Shown here: positions 40,613-49,829 of the stretch, in pieces | Numbering within the stretch: position 1 is the stretch's first letter | How the letters are laid out: every line of letters begins with the position of its first letter | NCBI GenBank assembly: GCA_019117105.1 | Contig: DXAH01000050.1 | Coordinates: forward strand, 62,001-126,000 | DNA length: 64,000 nt | Source: Duodenibacillus intestinigallinarum | GTDB taxonomy: Bacteria > Pseudomonadota > Gammaproteobacteria > Burkholderiales > Burkholderiaceae_F | Direction: 5' to 3' | The notes under the pieces: model-generated | Told to the model about the DNA's origin: nothing | The model's database searches: none | Seen by the model: the letters and a program-made list of their open reading frames with translations, nothing else | Program-made: the position numbers and the translations under genes

Positions 40613-41369
40613 TGGAGATCTTCAAAGATTCGGAATTTTTCAGTGTGGCCGAGACGGTTTTTCCGGATTTGGCGGTCGCGAAATTGACTTTGCCGACAAG
40701 CGTTGGTTTGACGGTCACCTTGCGGGCCGACAGCAAAATGACGTTGCTTAAGGTTGGCCACCAACGGTCTCCGGCTTTATCAAGCCAGCTCGGCAGACGC
40801 ACATTGGCGGAGTTCTTGTCGGGACTGACGGCATAGACGCCGAAGTTGCCGCCTTCGAGCGAAAGTCCTGCTTTTTGAATGGCCGCCTTGATGGACAGGA
40901 TCGGAATGCAGGCCGAACCGTTGGGCAGAATTTTTCGCGAAGGGAAAACTTTTTCTCGCAGTGCCCAGCTTCCCATCGCGTTGAAAAAAAGAGCAATGAG
41001 AAGGCCGTTGGGGGCAAGCACGCGTGCGGCTTCGTTTACCGTAGTCTGCAACTTTTCGGGGTGTCGATCGAACGTATGCGCGAGCACGATCGCATCGCAG
41101 CATTCGTCGCACAGTGGCAGTGCGTCGGCTTGCGCAAGCACGCGGTCTCGAAAATCACTCTCGCTGGCGTGCGCATGCACTACGTCGTCAATGAGAATGC
41201 GGTGTGTGATCGGGCTGGCGGCAAAGGGGTTCAATGCGCCGAAACCGATCTGAAGGGCCCGATTCCCCGATTTGTTGGCAAGAAACCGTGCGCAGGCCCC
41301 TTCCTCCCAGGCCAATACGGTGCGGCCTGCGGGGGAGGCGAGAAACGATTCCCAGGTGACCGAGCGCAT
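40590..41369 (-). CDS. Class I SAM-dependent methyltransferase of unknown substrate
   Basis: This 259-residue protein has a degenerate motif I (RALQIGFGALNPFA near residue 38), LPLCDECCDAIVLAHTFDRH near residue 84 and NEAARVLAPNGLLIALFFN near residue 112, as in Methyltransf_11 proteins. A gene of this kind before rnhA-dnaQ is conserved in Burkholderiales, next to gloB in many. The substrate is unknown. It starts 13 bp after the ffh stop and overlaps rnhA by 23 bp. Confidence 0.8.
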   Translation of the reverse strand: MRSVTWESFLASPAGRTVLAWEEGACARFLANKSGNRALQIGFGALNPFAASPITHRILIDDVVHAHASESDFRDRVLAQADALPLCDECCDAIVLAHTFDRHPEKLQTTVNEAARVLAPNGLLIALFFNAMGSWALREKVFPSRKILPNGSACIPILSIKAAIQKAGLSLEGGNFGVYAVSPDKNSANVRLPSWLDKAGDRWWPTLSNVILLSARKVTVKPTLVGKVNFATAKSGKTVSATLKNSESLKISNDAADCS

Positions 41370-41382
41370 GACCGTCGTACGC

Positions 41383-42765
41383 TCAACGGCGTCCGAAGCC
41401 GCCGAAACGGCCGCCCAATTGACCGAGCGCGCGCATCATCTTGGCCATGCCGCCCTTTTGCATGTGCTTCATCACGTCGCGGGTCTGCTCGAACTGCTTG
41501 AGCAGACGGTTGACTTCCTGCACGGTGACGCCCGCACCCGTTGCAATGCGGCGCTTGCGGCTCGCCTTGATGATTTCAGGGTTGCGGCGTTCCTTGGGCG
41601 TCATCGAATTGATGATACCTTCGGTACGGCGGATCTGCTTGGCGGCGTCCTTGTCGTTGACGTGCGCGGCAGCTTGCTGGAACTGAGCCGGGAGCTTTTC
41701 GATGATGCCCGAGATCGGTCCCATGTTCTTCATCTGGGAGATCTGTCCCTTGAAGTCTTCCAGGTCGAACTTGTCGCCGGACTTGATCTTCTTGGCGAGC
41801 TTCTCGACGGTCTTTTGGTCGACCGACTTCTGCACGTCCTTGACGAGGGAGACGATGTCGCCCATGCCGAGGATGCGGCCGGCCATCTGTTCGGGGTTAA
41901 AGAGCTCAAAGCCGTCGAGCTTTTCACCCAGACCCACAAACTTGATCGGTTTGCCCGTGACCATGCGCACCGACAAGGCCGCACCGCCGCGGCTGTCACC
42001 GTCGAGCTTGGTGAGAACAACGCCGGTAAGCGCCAGACGTTCATTGAAGGCGCGGGCCGTGTTGACGGCGTCCTGACCGAGCATTGCATCGATCACAAAG
42101 AGCGTTTCGGCGGGGTTGAGGAAGTCGGCGAGGTCGCTCACTTCCTGCATCATGGCTTCGTCGATGGCCAGACGACCGGCCGTATCGACGATGAGCACGT
42201 CGTAGAAGTGACGCTTGGCATGGTCGAGCGCCATGCGGGCGATGTCAAGCGGTTTCTGATCCGGTGTGGATTCGAAGAAGTCGGCGCCGGCCTGCGCGGA
42301 AACGGTCTTCAACTGATCAATAGCGGCGGGACGGTACACGTCGGCCGAGACGGTGAGAACCTTTTTCTTAAGATTTTCCTTGAGCCACTTGGCGATCTTG
42401 GCCGCACTCGTGGTTTTACCCGAACCCTGAAGACCGGCCAGGAGAATTACGGCAGGCGGCTGAACGGAGAGGTTGATCTGGCGATCTTTTTCGGGAACGT
42501 CGCCGCCGATGACTGCGGTGAGTTCGCGTTCGACAACACCTACCAGAGCCTGACCGGGGTTGAGATTGCCGACAACTTCTTCGCCGAGCGCTTTTTCCTT
42601 GATGCGGGCGGTGAGTTCGCGCACCACAGGGAGGGCGACGTCGGCCTCAAGCAGCGCAAGGCGTACTTCGCGCAGCATATCGCGCGTATTTTGTTCGGTC
42701 AGGCGGGCCTGTCCGCGCATGGTTTTGACGATGCGCGAAAGGCGGGAACTCAGATTCTCAAGCAT
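41383..42765 (-). CDS. ffh: Signal recognition particle protein Ffh
   Basis: This 460-residue SRP54 GTPase has an N domain, then G1 LLAGLQGSGKTTSAAK near residue 103, DTAGRLAIDEAMM near residue 188 and TKLDGDSRGGAAL near residue 246. The C-terminal Met-rich M domain, which binds 4.5S RNA and signal peptides, ends in a Gly/Arg-rich tail. The ATG at 42765 gives the usual MLENLSSRLS start. The 533-residue plus-strand frame over it (41272-42873) is a shadow. Confidence 0.97.
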   Translation of the reverse strand: MLENLSSRLSRIVKTMRGQARLTEQNTRDMLREVRLALLEADVALPVVRELTARIKEKALGEEVVGNLNPGQALVGVVERELTAVIGGDVPEKDRQINLSVQPPAVILLAGLQGSGKTTSAAKIAKWLKENLKKKVLTVSADVYRPAAIDQLKTVSAQAGADFFESTPDQKPLDIARMALDHAKRHFYDVLIVDTAGRLAIDEAMMQEVSDLADFLNPAETLFVIDAMLGQDAVNTARAFNERLALTGVVLTKLDGDSRGGAALSVRMVTGKPIKFVGLGEKLDGFELFNPEQMAGRILGMGDIVSLVKDVQKSVDQKTVEKLAKKIKSGDKFDLEDFKGQISQMKNMGPISGIIEKLPAQFQQAAAHVNDKDAAKQIRRTEGIINSMTPKERRNPEIIKASRKRRIATGAGVTVQEVNRLLKQFEQTRDVMKHMQKGGMAKMMRALGQLGGRFGGFGRR

Positions 42766-43055
42766 GAAAAAACGGCTGGAAAAAGCGAAAAAATGGAAAT
42801 TACCTTGAGTGAAAGCCCAAACGCAATGCAAAGCAGACCGCTCTTAAGGTTCCTGCGGGGCAGGCTCGACTAGAATCGCATAAAAAAGAGAGGCTGTTTG
42901 ATCAGCGAGCGGACCGTTTTTCAATCCGAAAGACGACGGCTCGCCAGTCTGCGGCAGACACGCGGTCGGATATTTTAAAGCACTGCGCCGTCTGTTTCCG
43001 TGTTTGAAAAACATCCTTTCAGACGTGCTGTTTTTCTTTTTGGGATTACTCTCAG

Positions 43056-43871
43056 ATGGCTCTGAGCGAAATTTTGCTTGTGATTGCCGCCCTGGCCTAC
43101 CTTGTCTGCGGCGTTGGCATTGTGAAGGTTTTGAACGCACCCGAAGCGGTGGCGCCTGCCTGGCTTCGCACCGTGGGCTTTGTGGGCTTTGCCGCGCACG
43201 CCGTGGGCGTTCTGATGAACATGTTTGCTCCCGGGGCGATTCGCTTCGGTTTCGGCATGGCTGTCTCGGCTCTGCTGTGCATCTCCGTGGCGATCGTTCT
43301 CGTTGAAAGTCTCGTGCACCGCATCAACGGTTTGATGGGCATCGTGATCGTGGTGTCTGCCTTTGGTACGGCCCTGCCCGTGGTGTTTCAGGGTGAGCTT
43401 TTCCCGGCGCAGGAATGGTCGATTCTTTTTCGCGTCCATCTTCTGATGGCGCTTGCGGCATACAGCTTCATGACGATTGCCGTCGTGCAGGCGATTTTGC
43501 TTACTCGCAAGGAACGCGAAGTGGCTAACCCCGCTACGCTCAATAAGGGCGGTCTTTTGTCGAGCATGCCGAGTCTGTTGGCGATGGAACGCATTCTTTT
43601 CCGCATCGTGGCCTGTGGCTTTGCCTGCCTGACCTGCGTGCTGCTTCTGGGTGCGATGGCCACCTACGAACTGCACCAGACCTACTTCATATTCGAGCAC
43701 AAGACGATTCTGACGTGGTTGTCCTGGATCGTGTTTGCCGTGCTTCTGGCAGGCCGCTACTTCCTAGGTTGGCGCAAAAAGAAGGCTCTTGCTTGGTTTT
43801 GGGCCGGCATCGTCTTCCTGGCGGTTGCTTATCTCGTGTATCGCTTCATCCTTGACGCGATGATCCACTAG
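43056..43871 (+). CDS. Cytochrome c assembly (CcsA/YpjD-like) membrane protein
   Basis: This 271-residue protein has about eight hydrophobic segments. The conserved part begins WSILFRVHLLMALAAYSFMT near residue 128, with the His typical of the CcsA/CcmC/YpjD family, and continues with ILTWLSWIVFAVLLAGRYFLGW near residue 226. The strict WWD heme-handling motif is absent, as in YpjD. It is divergent from ffh, a stable Burkholderiales arrangement. It may act in heme or cytochrome handling, unproven for this subfamily. Confidence 0.83.
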   Translation: MALSEILLVIAALAYLVCGVGIVKVLNAPEAVAPAWLRTVGFVGFAAHAVGVLMNMFAPGAIRFGFGMAVSALLCISVAIVLVESLVHRINGLMGIVIVVSAFGTALPVVFQGELFPAQEWSILFRVHLLMALAAYSFMTIAVVQAILLTRKEREVANPATLNKGGLLSSMPSLLAMERILFRIVACGFACLTCVLLLGAMATYELHQTYFIFEHKTILTWLSWIVFAVLLAGRYFLGWRKKKALAWFWAGIVFLAVAYLVYRFILDAMIH

Positions 43872-43881
43872 CGAGTCAATC

Positions 43882-44130
43882 ATGGGACGAATTCTGTTTT
43901 GGGTGATTCTGATTGTCGCCATTTATGCCGCCTTTGTGTTTGCGCGCAGCCGCCGCACCAAGGGTGACTCACACAAGCAGGTTGACGGCAAGAAATCGAA
44001 GTTTCCGACGGCCATGATCGAGTGTCCGGAATGCGGCGCATACTTTCCTGAAGATGAGGCGGTGCTGGGCGACGGAAAGGCATATTGCTCGGAGCGCTGC
44101 CGCAAGAAGGCGCGCGCTCACAAGGCCTGA
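43882..44130 (+). CDS. PP0621-type small membrane-anchored zinc-ribbon protein
   Basis: This 82-residue protein has one N-terminal membrane segment (ILFWVILIVAIYAAFVFA) and a cytoplasmic four-Cys motif, CPECGAYFPEDEA then YCSERCRKKA. PP0621 family proteins of unknown function lie between ypjD-like and ampD genes in beta- and gammaproteobacteria, exactly as here. It starts 10 bp after the YpjD-like gene and ends 1 bp before ampD. Confidence 0.85.
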   Translation: MGRILFWVILIVAIYAAFVFARSRRTKGDSHKQVDGKKSKFPTAMIECPECGAYFPEDEAVLGDGKAYCSERCRKKARAHKA

Positions 44131-44131
44131 G

Positions 44132-44761
44132 ATGGCGCAGGATCTCGTCATTGACCCCGAGGGCTGGCTTGTCGCGGCAGAGCGGCACGAGAGTCCGCAT
44201 TACAACGAACGCCCGGACGAAGATGCCGAGCCGCATGTCGTCGTACTGCATAACATTTCTTTGCCTCCGAATCGGTTTGGGACGGGGCTTGTGCGGGATC
44301 TCTTCATGGGAGAGCTCGACACCAAGACCCACCCAGATCTGACAGACCTCGAAGGGCTGCGGGTTTCGAGTCATTTTTTTATTGCGCGCGACGGGCGCAT
44401 CGAGCAGTTCGTAAGTTGCGCAAAGCGGGCGTGGCACGCCGGTGTGAGCCGCTTTAACGGGCGCGACAACTGCAACGATTTTTCCATCGGCATCGAACTG
44501 GAAGGAACCGATTTCGTGGCCTTCGAAGAGGCCCAGTATCAGGCGCTGGTAAAGCTTTTGGGCGCCATTGACGCCCGATATGGTCTTTCGTATATTGTGG
44601 GACACAGCGATATTGCACCGGGTCGAAAAACCGATCCGGGCCCGCACTTTGACTGGGTGCGCTTAAACGGCTCCCGATCGGCGTTCGGCAGTCCGCAGTT
44701 TGCGGGCGCCGCCGCGCGACTGCAGTTGAGCATTCTCGAACAATCCTTCGCGCGCGCTTGA
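44132..44761 (+). CDS. ampD: 1,6-anhydro-N-acetylmuramyl-L-alanine amidase
   Basis: This 209-residue amidase_2 enzyme has VVVLHNISLPPNRFG near residue 37 (zinc His), VSSHFFIARDGRIEQFVS near residue 85, RAWHAGVSRFNGRDNCNDFS near residue 109 and GHSDIAPGRKTDPGPHFDW near residue 155 with the last zinc ligands. It recycles anhydro-muropeptides in the cytoplasm. The ATG at 44132 is right after the PP0621 stop; the longer frame overlaps that gene. Confidence 0.95.
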   Translation: MAQDLVIDPEGWLVAAERHESPHYNERPDEDAEPHVVVLHNISLPPNRFGTGLVRDLFMGELDTKTHPDLTDLEGLRVSSHFFIARDGRIEQFVSCAKRAWHAGVSRFNGRDNCNDFSIGIELEGTDFVAFEEAQYQALVKLLGAIDARYGLSYIVGHSDIAPGRKTDPGPHFDWVRLNGSRSAFGSPQFAGAAARLQLSILEQSFARA

Positions 44762-44827
44762 GTTTTCTAAAGCCGCGACGCTTTCATCCTTAACGGGCCT
44801 GCTTTTGCCAAAGCTCGGCCAATAGCT

Positions 44828-45367
44828 ATGTACACGATTTTTTCTTTTCTGACCGGACTGATCGGAAGTCTTCTTTTACTGCGTGCCTGGTGCTGGACGC
44901 TTGCCATCACGCCGCGAGATCCGGTGGTGGGGTTCATCTGGAAGGCCACCAATTGGCTCGTGACGCCTTTCGGCTTTGTGGTGCGTCCTCGCGGCGATTG
45001 GGATTTGCCGACGCTGGCCGCAACGATCTTTGTGGCATTGGTGCAGGTTTGGGCCGGACGCGAATTGATGGGCATGCCCGAGACGGCGACGGCCTTCATC
45101 GTAGCGATTATCGCCATGGCGCTGCGCTGGCTCGTCAATCTCCTGATCTGGGGCACCATCATCTACTGCATCATGTCGTTCTTTGCTAACCGTTGGTCGG
45201 GATACATGGCGCTTTTGGGGACGCTGCTTGATCCGTTCCTGCGTCCCTTCCGCCGTCTTTTGCCGCCGATCAAAGGGTTTGATCTGTCGCCGATTCTCTT
45301 CTTTTTGCTTCTGAATTTGGCGCTGCGCTTTCTGGTTCCTGCCAGCATGGGTCTGTACGTTTTCTAA
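44828..45367 (+). CDS. YggT family integral membrane protein
   Basis: This 179-residue protein has two copies of the YggT unit: a hydrophobic N-terminal pair with NWLVTPFGFVVRP near residue 41, and a second with LLDPFLRPFRRLLPPIKGFD near residue 136. YggT proteins are linked to osmotic stress and, in bacteria with FtsZ rings, to cell envelope function; no activity is known. It precedes the MscS gene by 21 bp, another osmotic response protein. Confidence 0.88.
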   Translation: MYTIFSFLTGLIGSLLLLRAWCWTLAITPRDPVVGFIWKATNWLVTPFGFVVRPRGDWDLPTLAATIFVALVQVWAGRELMGMPETATAFIVAIIAMALRWLVNLLIWGTIIYCIMSFFANRWSGYMALLGTLLDPFLRPFRRLLPPIKGFDLSPILFFLLLNLALRFLVPASMGLYVF

Positions 45368-45388
45368 GAGCACGAATGGGGTAACAAG

Positions 45389-46804
45389 ATGACGACAACA
45401 ACGAATCTGCCCGCTGATGCGGACAACGTGCTCGCCAACGCAGGACAGGCGGTGATCCACACTTCGGAAACGCTCATTGGTGACATCGTGGCGCTTTTTA
45501 CCGGCACCACGCACGGCTACGTGATTCTTGCGCAGGTTGCAGCCATCGTGCTGGCGGTTTTTGCCGGGCTGGTGGTGCATAAGATTGCAGGCGCGCACAT
45601 CAAGGCGCTGACGTTGCGCATCGGGCGCAAGACATGGAAGGCCAAAGCTCTCGAGCTGTGCCTCAATACGATTAATGACATATTGTTCTCGGCAACGGCT
45701 GCAGCTCTTTTGTCGCTGTGCGTGTGGGGAATCACGGAAACCGGCTTTTTAAGCGACCGTAGCGAACTTGTGCTCGTGCGCGTGGCCTACCAGATCTTCT
45801 ACGCCTGGGCAATCCTGCTGGTGCTGATGCAGTTTTTCACGGTGCTGCTGGGCGAGCGCATGTTCGGCAAAGGTCTGCGGCATGCCGTGCGCATCGCCTT
45901 CTGGGTGCTTGCGGTTTTGCAAATCATCGACGTGCTGCCGGTGATTGTTGACTGGATGCGAGCCTGTCAGCTGCCGATCGGTACAGACAAACTGACCGTC
46001 TGGGCTCTCATCGTCGGCTTTCTCACGCTGTTCTTGGCCTTGGGCATTGCCTCCCGCATTTCCGGTTTGTGTGAAGCGGCCATCATGAACATGCGCGAGA
46101 TGGAGATGAATTCCCGCGTCGTTCTGGCGCGTTTGTGCCGTGTGGGCTTTTTAATTCTCGGCGTTCTGGTCGGCTTGTCGAGCGCGGGCATTGATCTGAC
46201 GGTGCTCTCGGTCTTCGGCGGAGCGCTCGGCGTCGGCATCGGCTTCGGTATGCAGAAAATTGCCTCGAACTACATTTCGGGTTTCATCATTTTGTGCGAC
46301 AAGTCAATCAAGATCGGCGACATGGTCAACGCTGCGGGATTTACCGGCATCATCACTCAGATCAACACTCGCTATTCGGTGCTGCGCAACACTTCGGGCG
46401 AAGAAATGATCGTGCCCAACGAAAACTTCGTTACCGGCAGCGTCATGAACTACTCGCACACGGATACGGCAACGCTTGTAACTCTTAACGTTTCGTGCGC
46501 CTACGAAAGCAACGTCGACGAGGCACTGCGCATTCTCTCCGAATGCGTTCTTGCTCAGCCGCGCGTGTTGCACGATCCCGGTCACAAGCCCTGGTTTGCC
46601 GTAACCGAGTTTGCCGCAAGCGGCATCAATCTGCGCGCAGCATTCTGGATTGCCGATCCCCGCGACGGGACAGTGGTACTCAAGAGCAATATTTTCCGAG
46701 CCGTTCTCAAGGCATACAACGAGGCGGGCATTGAAATTCCTTACGACAAGCTCGAAGTGACGCTCAAAGGTACGGGGACAGATGAAGAGGCTCCCGCGGC
46801 ATAG
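45389..46804 (+). CDS. MscS-family mechanosensitive channel
   Basis: This 471-residue protein has about five membrane segments. The pore helix and beta domain follow, with the family core SVFGGALGVGIGFGMQKIAS near residue 272, SGFIILCDKSIKIGDMV near residue 296 and IVPNENFVTGSVMNYSHTD near residue 344. It probably opens on hypo-osmotic shock to release solutes. The family has many paralogues, so a more exact name is not justified. Confidence 0.92.
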   Translation: MTTTTNLPADADNVLANAGQAVIHTSETLIGDIVALFTGTTHGYVILAQVAAIVLAVFAGLVVHKIAGAHIKALTLRIGRKTWKAKALELCLNTINDILFSATAAALLSLCVWGITETGFLSDRSELVLVRVAYQIFYAWAILLVLMQFFTVLLGERMFGKGLRHAVRIAFWVLAVLQIIDVLPVIVDWMRACQLPIGTDKLTVWALIVGFLTLFLALGIASRISGLCEAAIMNMREMEMNSRVVLARLCRVGFLILGVLVGLSSAGIDLTVLSVFGGALGVGIGFGMQKIASNYISGFIILCDKSIKIGDMVNAAGFTGIITQINTRYSVLRNTSGEEMIVPNENFVTGSVMNYSHTDTATLVTLNVSCAYESNVDEALRILSECVLAQPRVLHDPGHKPWFAVTEFAASGINLRAAFWIADPRDGTVVLKSNIFRAVLKAYNEAGIEIPYDKLEVTLKGTGTDEEAPAA

Positions 46805-46831
46805 CCGGGCAATCGACGGCATTCAGACGCA

Positions 46832-46859
46832 AAAAAGCGGCCCGAGTCGGCCGCTTTTT
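46832..46859. terminator. Bidirectional terminator between mscS-like gene and pstB
   Basis: A perfect 11-bp inverted repeat (AAAAAGCGGCC at 46832-46842, GGCCGCTTTTT at 46849-46859) has a 6-nt loop and T-runs on both strands, serving two converging genes. Confidence 0.87.
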
Positions 46860-46886
46860 GCTGCATCTGAGGCACGATGATGACGT

Positions 46887-47663
46887 TTAGCCGAAACGAC
46901 CGTTGACGTAGTCGCGGGTACGAACGTTGGCGGCGTTATTAAAGATCGTGTCTGTATCGTCGAACTCAATGAGCTTGCCCATGAAGAAGAACGCGGTCTT
47001 GTCCGACACGCGGGCGGCCTGCTGCATGTTGTGAGTCACGATGACGATGCACAGGGACTGCTTGAGTTCCAGGATGCTTTCTTCCACGCGCTGCGTGGCA
47101 ATCGGGTCCAGAGCGCTGCAGGGTTCGTCCATCAGGAGCACTTCGGGTTCCACGGCCAGGGCGCGGGCGATGCAAAGACGCTGCTGTTGGCCGCCCGAAA
47201 GGCCCAGGGCACTCTCATTGAGGCGGTCCTTGACTTCTTCCCAAAGCGCGGCACGGCGCAGACTTTCTTCGACCTTTTCGGCCAGAATCGAACGGCTGCT
47301 GATGCCCGCAACGCGCAGTCCGTAGGCGACGTTTTCAAAGATGGACTTTGGAAACGGCGTGGGCTTCTGAAAGACCATGCCCACGCGCTGGCGCAGCTGC
47401 ACCACATCGTAGTTGGGAGCGTAGATGTCTTCTCCGTCCAGAAGAATCTTTCCTTTGAGCGTGGTGTCACAGATGAGTTCGTTCATGCGCGAGAGCGTGC
47501 GCAGGAAGGTCGACTTGCCGCAGCCCGAAGGACCGATCAGTGCGGTGACTTCGTGATTGCGGAATTCCAGGTTGATATCAAACAGCGTTTGGGTGTTTTC
47601 GTAGCTGAAATCGACGTGTTCGGCACGGATTTTGATTTCGTTTTTGGGTTCGGAAACGTTCAT
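46887..47663 (-). CDS. pstB: Phosphate ABC transporter ATP-binding protein
   Basis: This 258-residue ABC ATPase has Walker A ALIGPSGCGKSTFLRTL near residue 40, the PstB-type GMVFQKPTPFPKSIFENVAYG near residue 93, signature LGLSGGQQQRLCIARALA and Walker B VLLMDEPCSALDP. It energises Pi import through PstC/PstA. The ATG at 47663 fits the family length. It is transcribed away from pstS-pstC-pstA, unlike the usual pstSCAB order, and no phoU follows. The minus-strand Pho box lies about 135 bp upstream. Confidence 0.95.
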   Translation of the reverse strand: MNVSEPKNEIKIRAEHVDFSYENTQTLFDINLEFRNHEVTALIGPSGCGKSTFLRTLSRMNELICDTTLKGKILLDGEDIYAPNYDVVQLRQRVGMVFQKPTPFPKSIFENVAYGLRVAGISSRSILAEKVEESLRRAALWEEVKDRLNESALGLSGGQQQRLCIARALAVEPEVLLMDEPCSALDPIATQRVEESILELKQSLCIVIVTHNMQQAARVSDKTAFFFMGKLIEFDDTDTIFNNAANVRTRDYVNGRFG

Positions 47664-47787
47664 TTTTTTCAATTCGTATGGGCAGAAGAAATACGCAGAG
47701 GGCGGACGAGAGGTTGCACTCTGTCGAGGCGCGCGAAGCACTTTCTTTCTTGCGCGGCAGGCGGATCGTAGGCAGGAAACGTGACTG

Positions 47788-47820
47788 TTTGATTCGTTTT
47801 TGATGACAGTTTGATGACAA
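47788..47820 (-). promoter_or_regulatory. Pho box (PhoB sites) toward pstB
   Basis: Read on the minus strand, two 11-bp direct repeats TTGTCATCAAA and CTGTCATCAAA lie at 47810-47820 and 47799-47809, matching the PhoB consensus. A third, weaker unit lies at 47788-47798 in the same phase. PhoB would activate pstB under phosphate limitation. Confidence 0.85.
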
Positions 47821-47837
47821 GGACAAAAAAGATTTTG

Positions 47838-47881
47838 CTGTCATCAAATCGTCATAAAACGTTCGCTTGTTTGTCACAAAC
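47838..47881 (+). promoter_or_regulatory. Pho box (PhoB sites) toward pstS
   Basis: CTGTCATCAAA (47838-47848) and TCGTCATAAAA (47849-47859) are 11-bp direct repeats on the plus strand. A weaker unit (47860-47870) and TTGTCACAAAC (47871-47881) follow in the same 11-bp phase. PhoB would activate pstSCA. The remaining leader to pstS at 48022 has no other clear feature. Confidence 0.85.
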
Positions 47882-48021
47882 GACGTTCAGCATTGCGGTT
47901 CTGAAAAGCGCCGAAGAGAAAATTTTCGAAGGTCGGACTTCCGTCGACGTTGGGGCGCTGACAAATCAGGAAGTCAAAGCAGACCTTCACTCATTGAATT
48001 GCAATGAAGGAAAAAACGCAA

Positions 48022-48825
48022 ATGTTCAAGAAACTCTGCCTTACCGCTGCGATGGTTGCCGCTGCGGCCACCTCTTTTGCCGGTGATCTGGTCATCAACG
48101 GTTCCACGACGGTTCTGCCTGTGGTTCAGAAGGCCACCGAAGTCTTTGCTAAGACCAATCCGGATGTGCACATCGCTCTTTCGGGCGGCGGCTCCGGCAA
48201 CGGCGTCAAGGCACTGATTGACGGTCTCACCAACATCGCCATGAGTTCGCGCGATATCAAGGCGAGCGAAGTCAAGCTTGCCGAACAGCGCGGCGTCAAG
48301 CCCTATCGTACGGCCGTTGCAGTTGACGCCATCGTCCCGGTTGTCAACAACGCCAACACGGTGAAGGATCTTACGCAGGAACAACTCAAGGCCGTTTTCG
48401 AAGGCAAGATCCGCAACTGGAAGGAAGTCGGCGGCAAGGACGCCCCGATCGTTGTGGTGAGCCGCGACTCGAGCTCGGGCACGTTTGAAACCTGGGAATC
48501 CCTCGTGATGAAGGGTGCACGTGTGACCCCGCGCGCTCTGCTGCAGACCTCCAACGGCACGGTGGTGCAGACGGTGGCTAAGAATGTGAACGCCATTGGT
48601 TATATCGGCATCGGCTACCTCGACAAGCAGACCAAGCCTCTGACGCTCGGCGGCAAGGTCGCTACGGCTGAAGCCGCCAAGACCAAGGAATGGCCGCTTT
48701 CCCGCGAACTGTACTTCTTCACCAACGGTGCTCCGAATGGTGACGCCAAGGCCTTTACAGACTTCGTCGTGTCTCCTGCCGGCCAGAAGATTGTTCAGGA
48801 AACCGGGTTCGTTCCTCTGAAGTAA
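48022..48825 (+). CDS. pstS: Periplasmic phosphate-binding protein
   Basis: This 267-residue protein has a Sec signal peptide (KKLCLTAAMVAAAATSFA) and the Pi-binding segments NGSTTVLPVVQKATEVFAK near residue 26, SGGGSGNGVKALIDG near residue 53 and SRDSSSGTFETWE near residue 150. It belongs to the shorter PBP class of PstS. I use ATG 48022, which has AAGGA upstream, rather than 48004, which has none. It is first of the pstS-pstC-pstA run. Confidence 0.95.
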   Translation: MFKKLCLTAAMVAAAATSFAGDLVINGSTTVLPVVQKATEVFAKTNPDVHIALSGGGSGNGVKALIDGLTNIAMSSRDIKASEVKLAEQRGVKPYRTAVAVDAIVPVVNNANTVKDLTQEQLKAVFEGKIRNWKEVGGKDAPIVVVSRDSSSGTFETWESLVMKGARVTPRALLQTSNGTVVQTVAKNVNAIGYIGIGYLDKQTKPLTLGGKVATAEAAKTKEWPLSRELYFFTNGAPNGDAKAFTDFVVSPAGQKIVQETGFVPLK

Positions 48826-48923
48826 TTTAGAAATGAACATCGTCTGCCGGCCTCGAACGTGCGGCAACAGCTCACCTCGAGTTGCCGCACGAAAGAAGCC
48901 GGCGGCTCATAAAGAGGCCCATA

Positions 48924-49802
48924 ATGCGTTATGACTTTAGAGAAAAGGCTGTCGAAGGCGGATTAGCCGCTTTGGCCTTGCTCTCGCTTGCCGTGCTCGC
49001 AGGCATTGTGTTTTATCTGTTTCGTGAAGGCCTTCCGGTGTTTGCCAGCACCGGCTTTCTCGACTTCGTCTTCGGAACCGATTGGTATCCGGTCGGCGAT
49101 CAGCCCGACTTTGAAATCGGTTCTCTGATTGCCGGTTCGCTTGCCGTGACCTTCCTGGCAAGCCTGTTTGCGGTTCCGCTCGGATTGATGACGGCCGCCT
49201 ACCTCTCGGAAGTGGCTGCCAATACTACGCGCCGTATCATCAAGCCTTTTATTGAACTGCTTGCTGCGTTGCCCTCTGTCGTGATCGGCTTCATCGGCAT
49301 GGTGCTCGTTGCGCCCTGGTTGCAGAACACGCTCGGCATCGCCACTGGTTTGAATCTTTTCAATGCGGCATTGATGCTCGCCTTCATGGCTGTTCCCACG
49401 ATCTGCTCGATTGCGGAAGACGCTCTGCACGCCGTACCTCGTTCACTGAAGGACGCTTCGCTTGCGCTCGGTGCTACGCCCTGGGAAACGCTCAAGAACG
49501 TGACCTTCCCGTATGCACTCTCGGGCGTCGGTACCGCCGTGATGCTCGGCATGTCCCGCGCGCTCGGTGAAACGATGGTCGTATTGATGGTCGCCGGCGG
49601 TGCCGCCATTGTGCCCGAATCGATCTTTGACCCGATCCGTCCGATGCCCGCTTCGATTGCCGCCGAAATGGCAGAAGCTCCCTTCGGCAGTCCCCATTAC
49701 CACGCTTTGTTTGCAACCGGCATTGCGCTTTTCGTGATGACCTTCATCTTCAACGCGATCGCCTTCCGCCTGGCGCAGAAGTACAAGACGCCCGCCGTGT
49801 GA
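48924..49802 (+). CDS. pstC: Phosphate ABC transporter permease PstC
   Basis: This 292-residue protein has about six membrane segments and the permease coupling loop VPRSLKDASLALGATPWETL near residue 180, with LAALPSVVIGFIGMVLVAPW near residue 113. The ATG at 48924 has AGAGG upstream; a longer frame from 48882 has no support. It forms the channel with PstA. Confidence 0.94.
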   Translation: MRYDFREKAVEGGLAALALLSLAVLAGIVFYLFREGLPVFASTGFLDFVFGTDWYPVGDQPDFEIGSLIAGSLAVTFLASLFAVPLGLMTAAYLSEVAANTTRRIIKPFIELLAALPSVVIGFIGMVLVAPWLQNTLGIATGLNLFNAALMLAFMAVPTICSIAEDALHAVPRSLKDASLALGATPWETLKNVTFPYALSGVGTAVMLGMSRALGETMVVLMVAGGAAIVPESIFDPIRPMPASIAAEMAEAPFGSPHYHALFATGIALFVMTFIFNAIAFRLAQKYKTPAV

Positions 49803-49829
49803 TGCATTTGAATTAAGGAAAAGCAAAAA

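Noticed and set aside
41272..42873. Plus-strand open frame of 533 codons
   Set aside because: Antisense to ffh; longer than ffh itself but without domain content.
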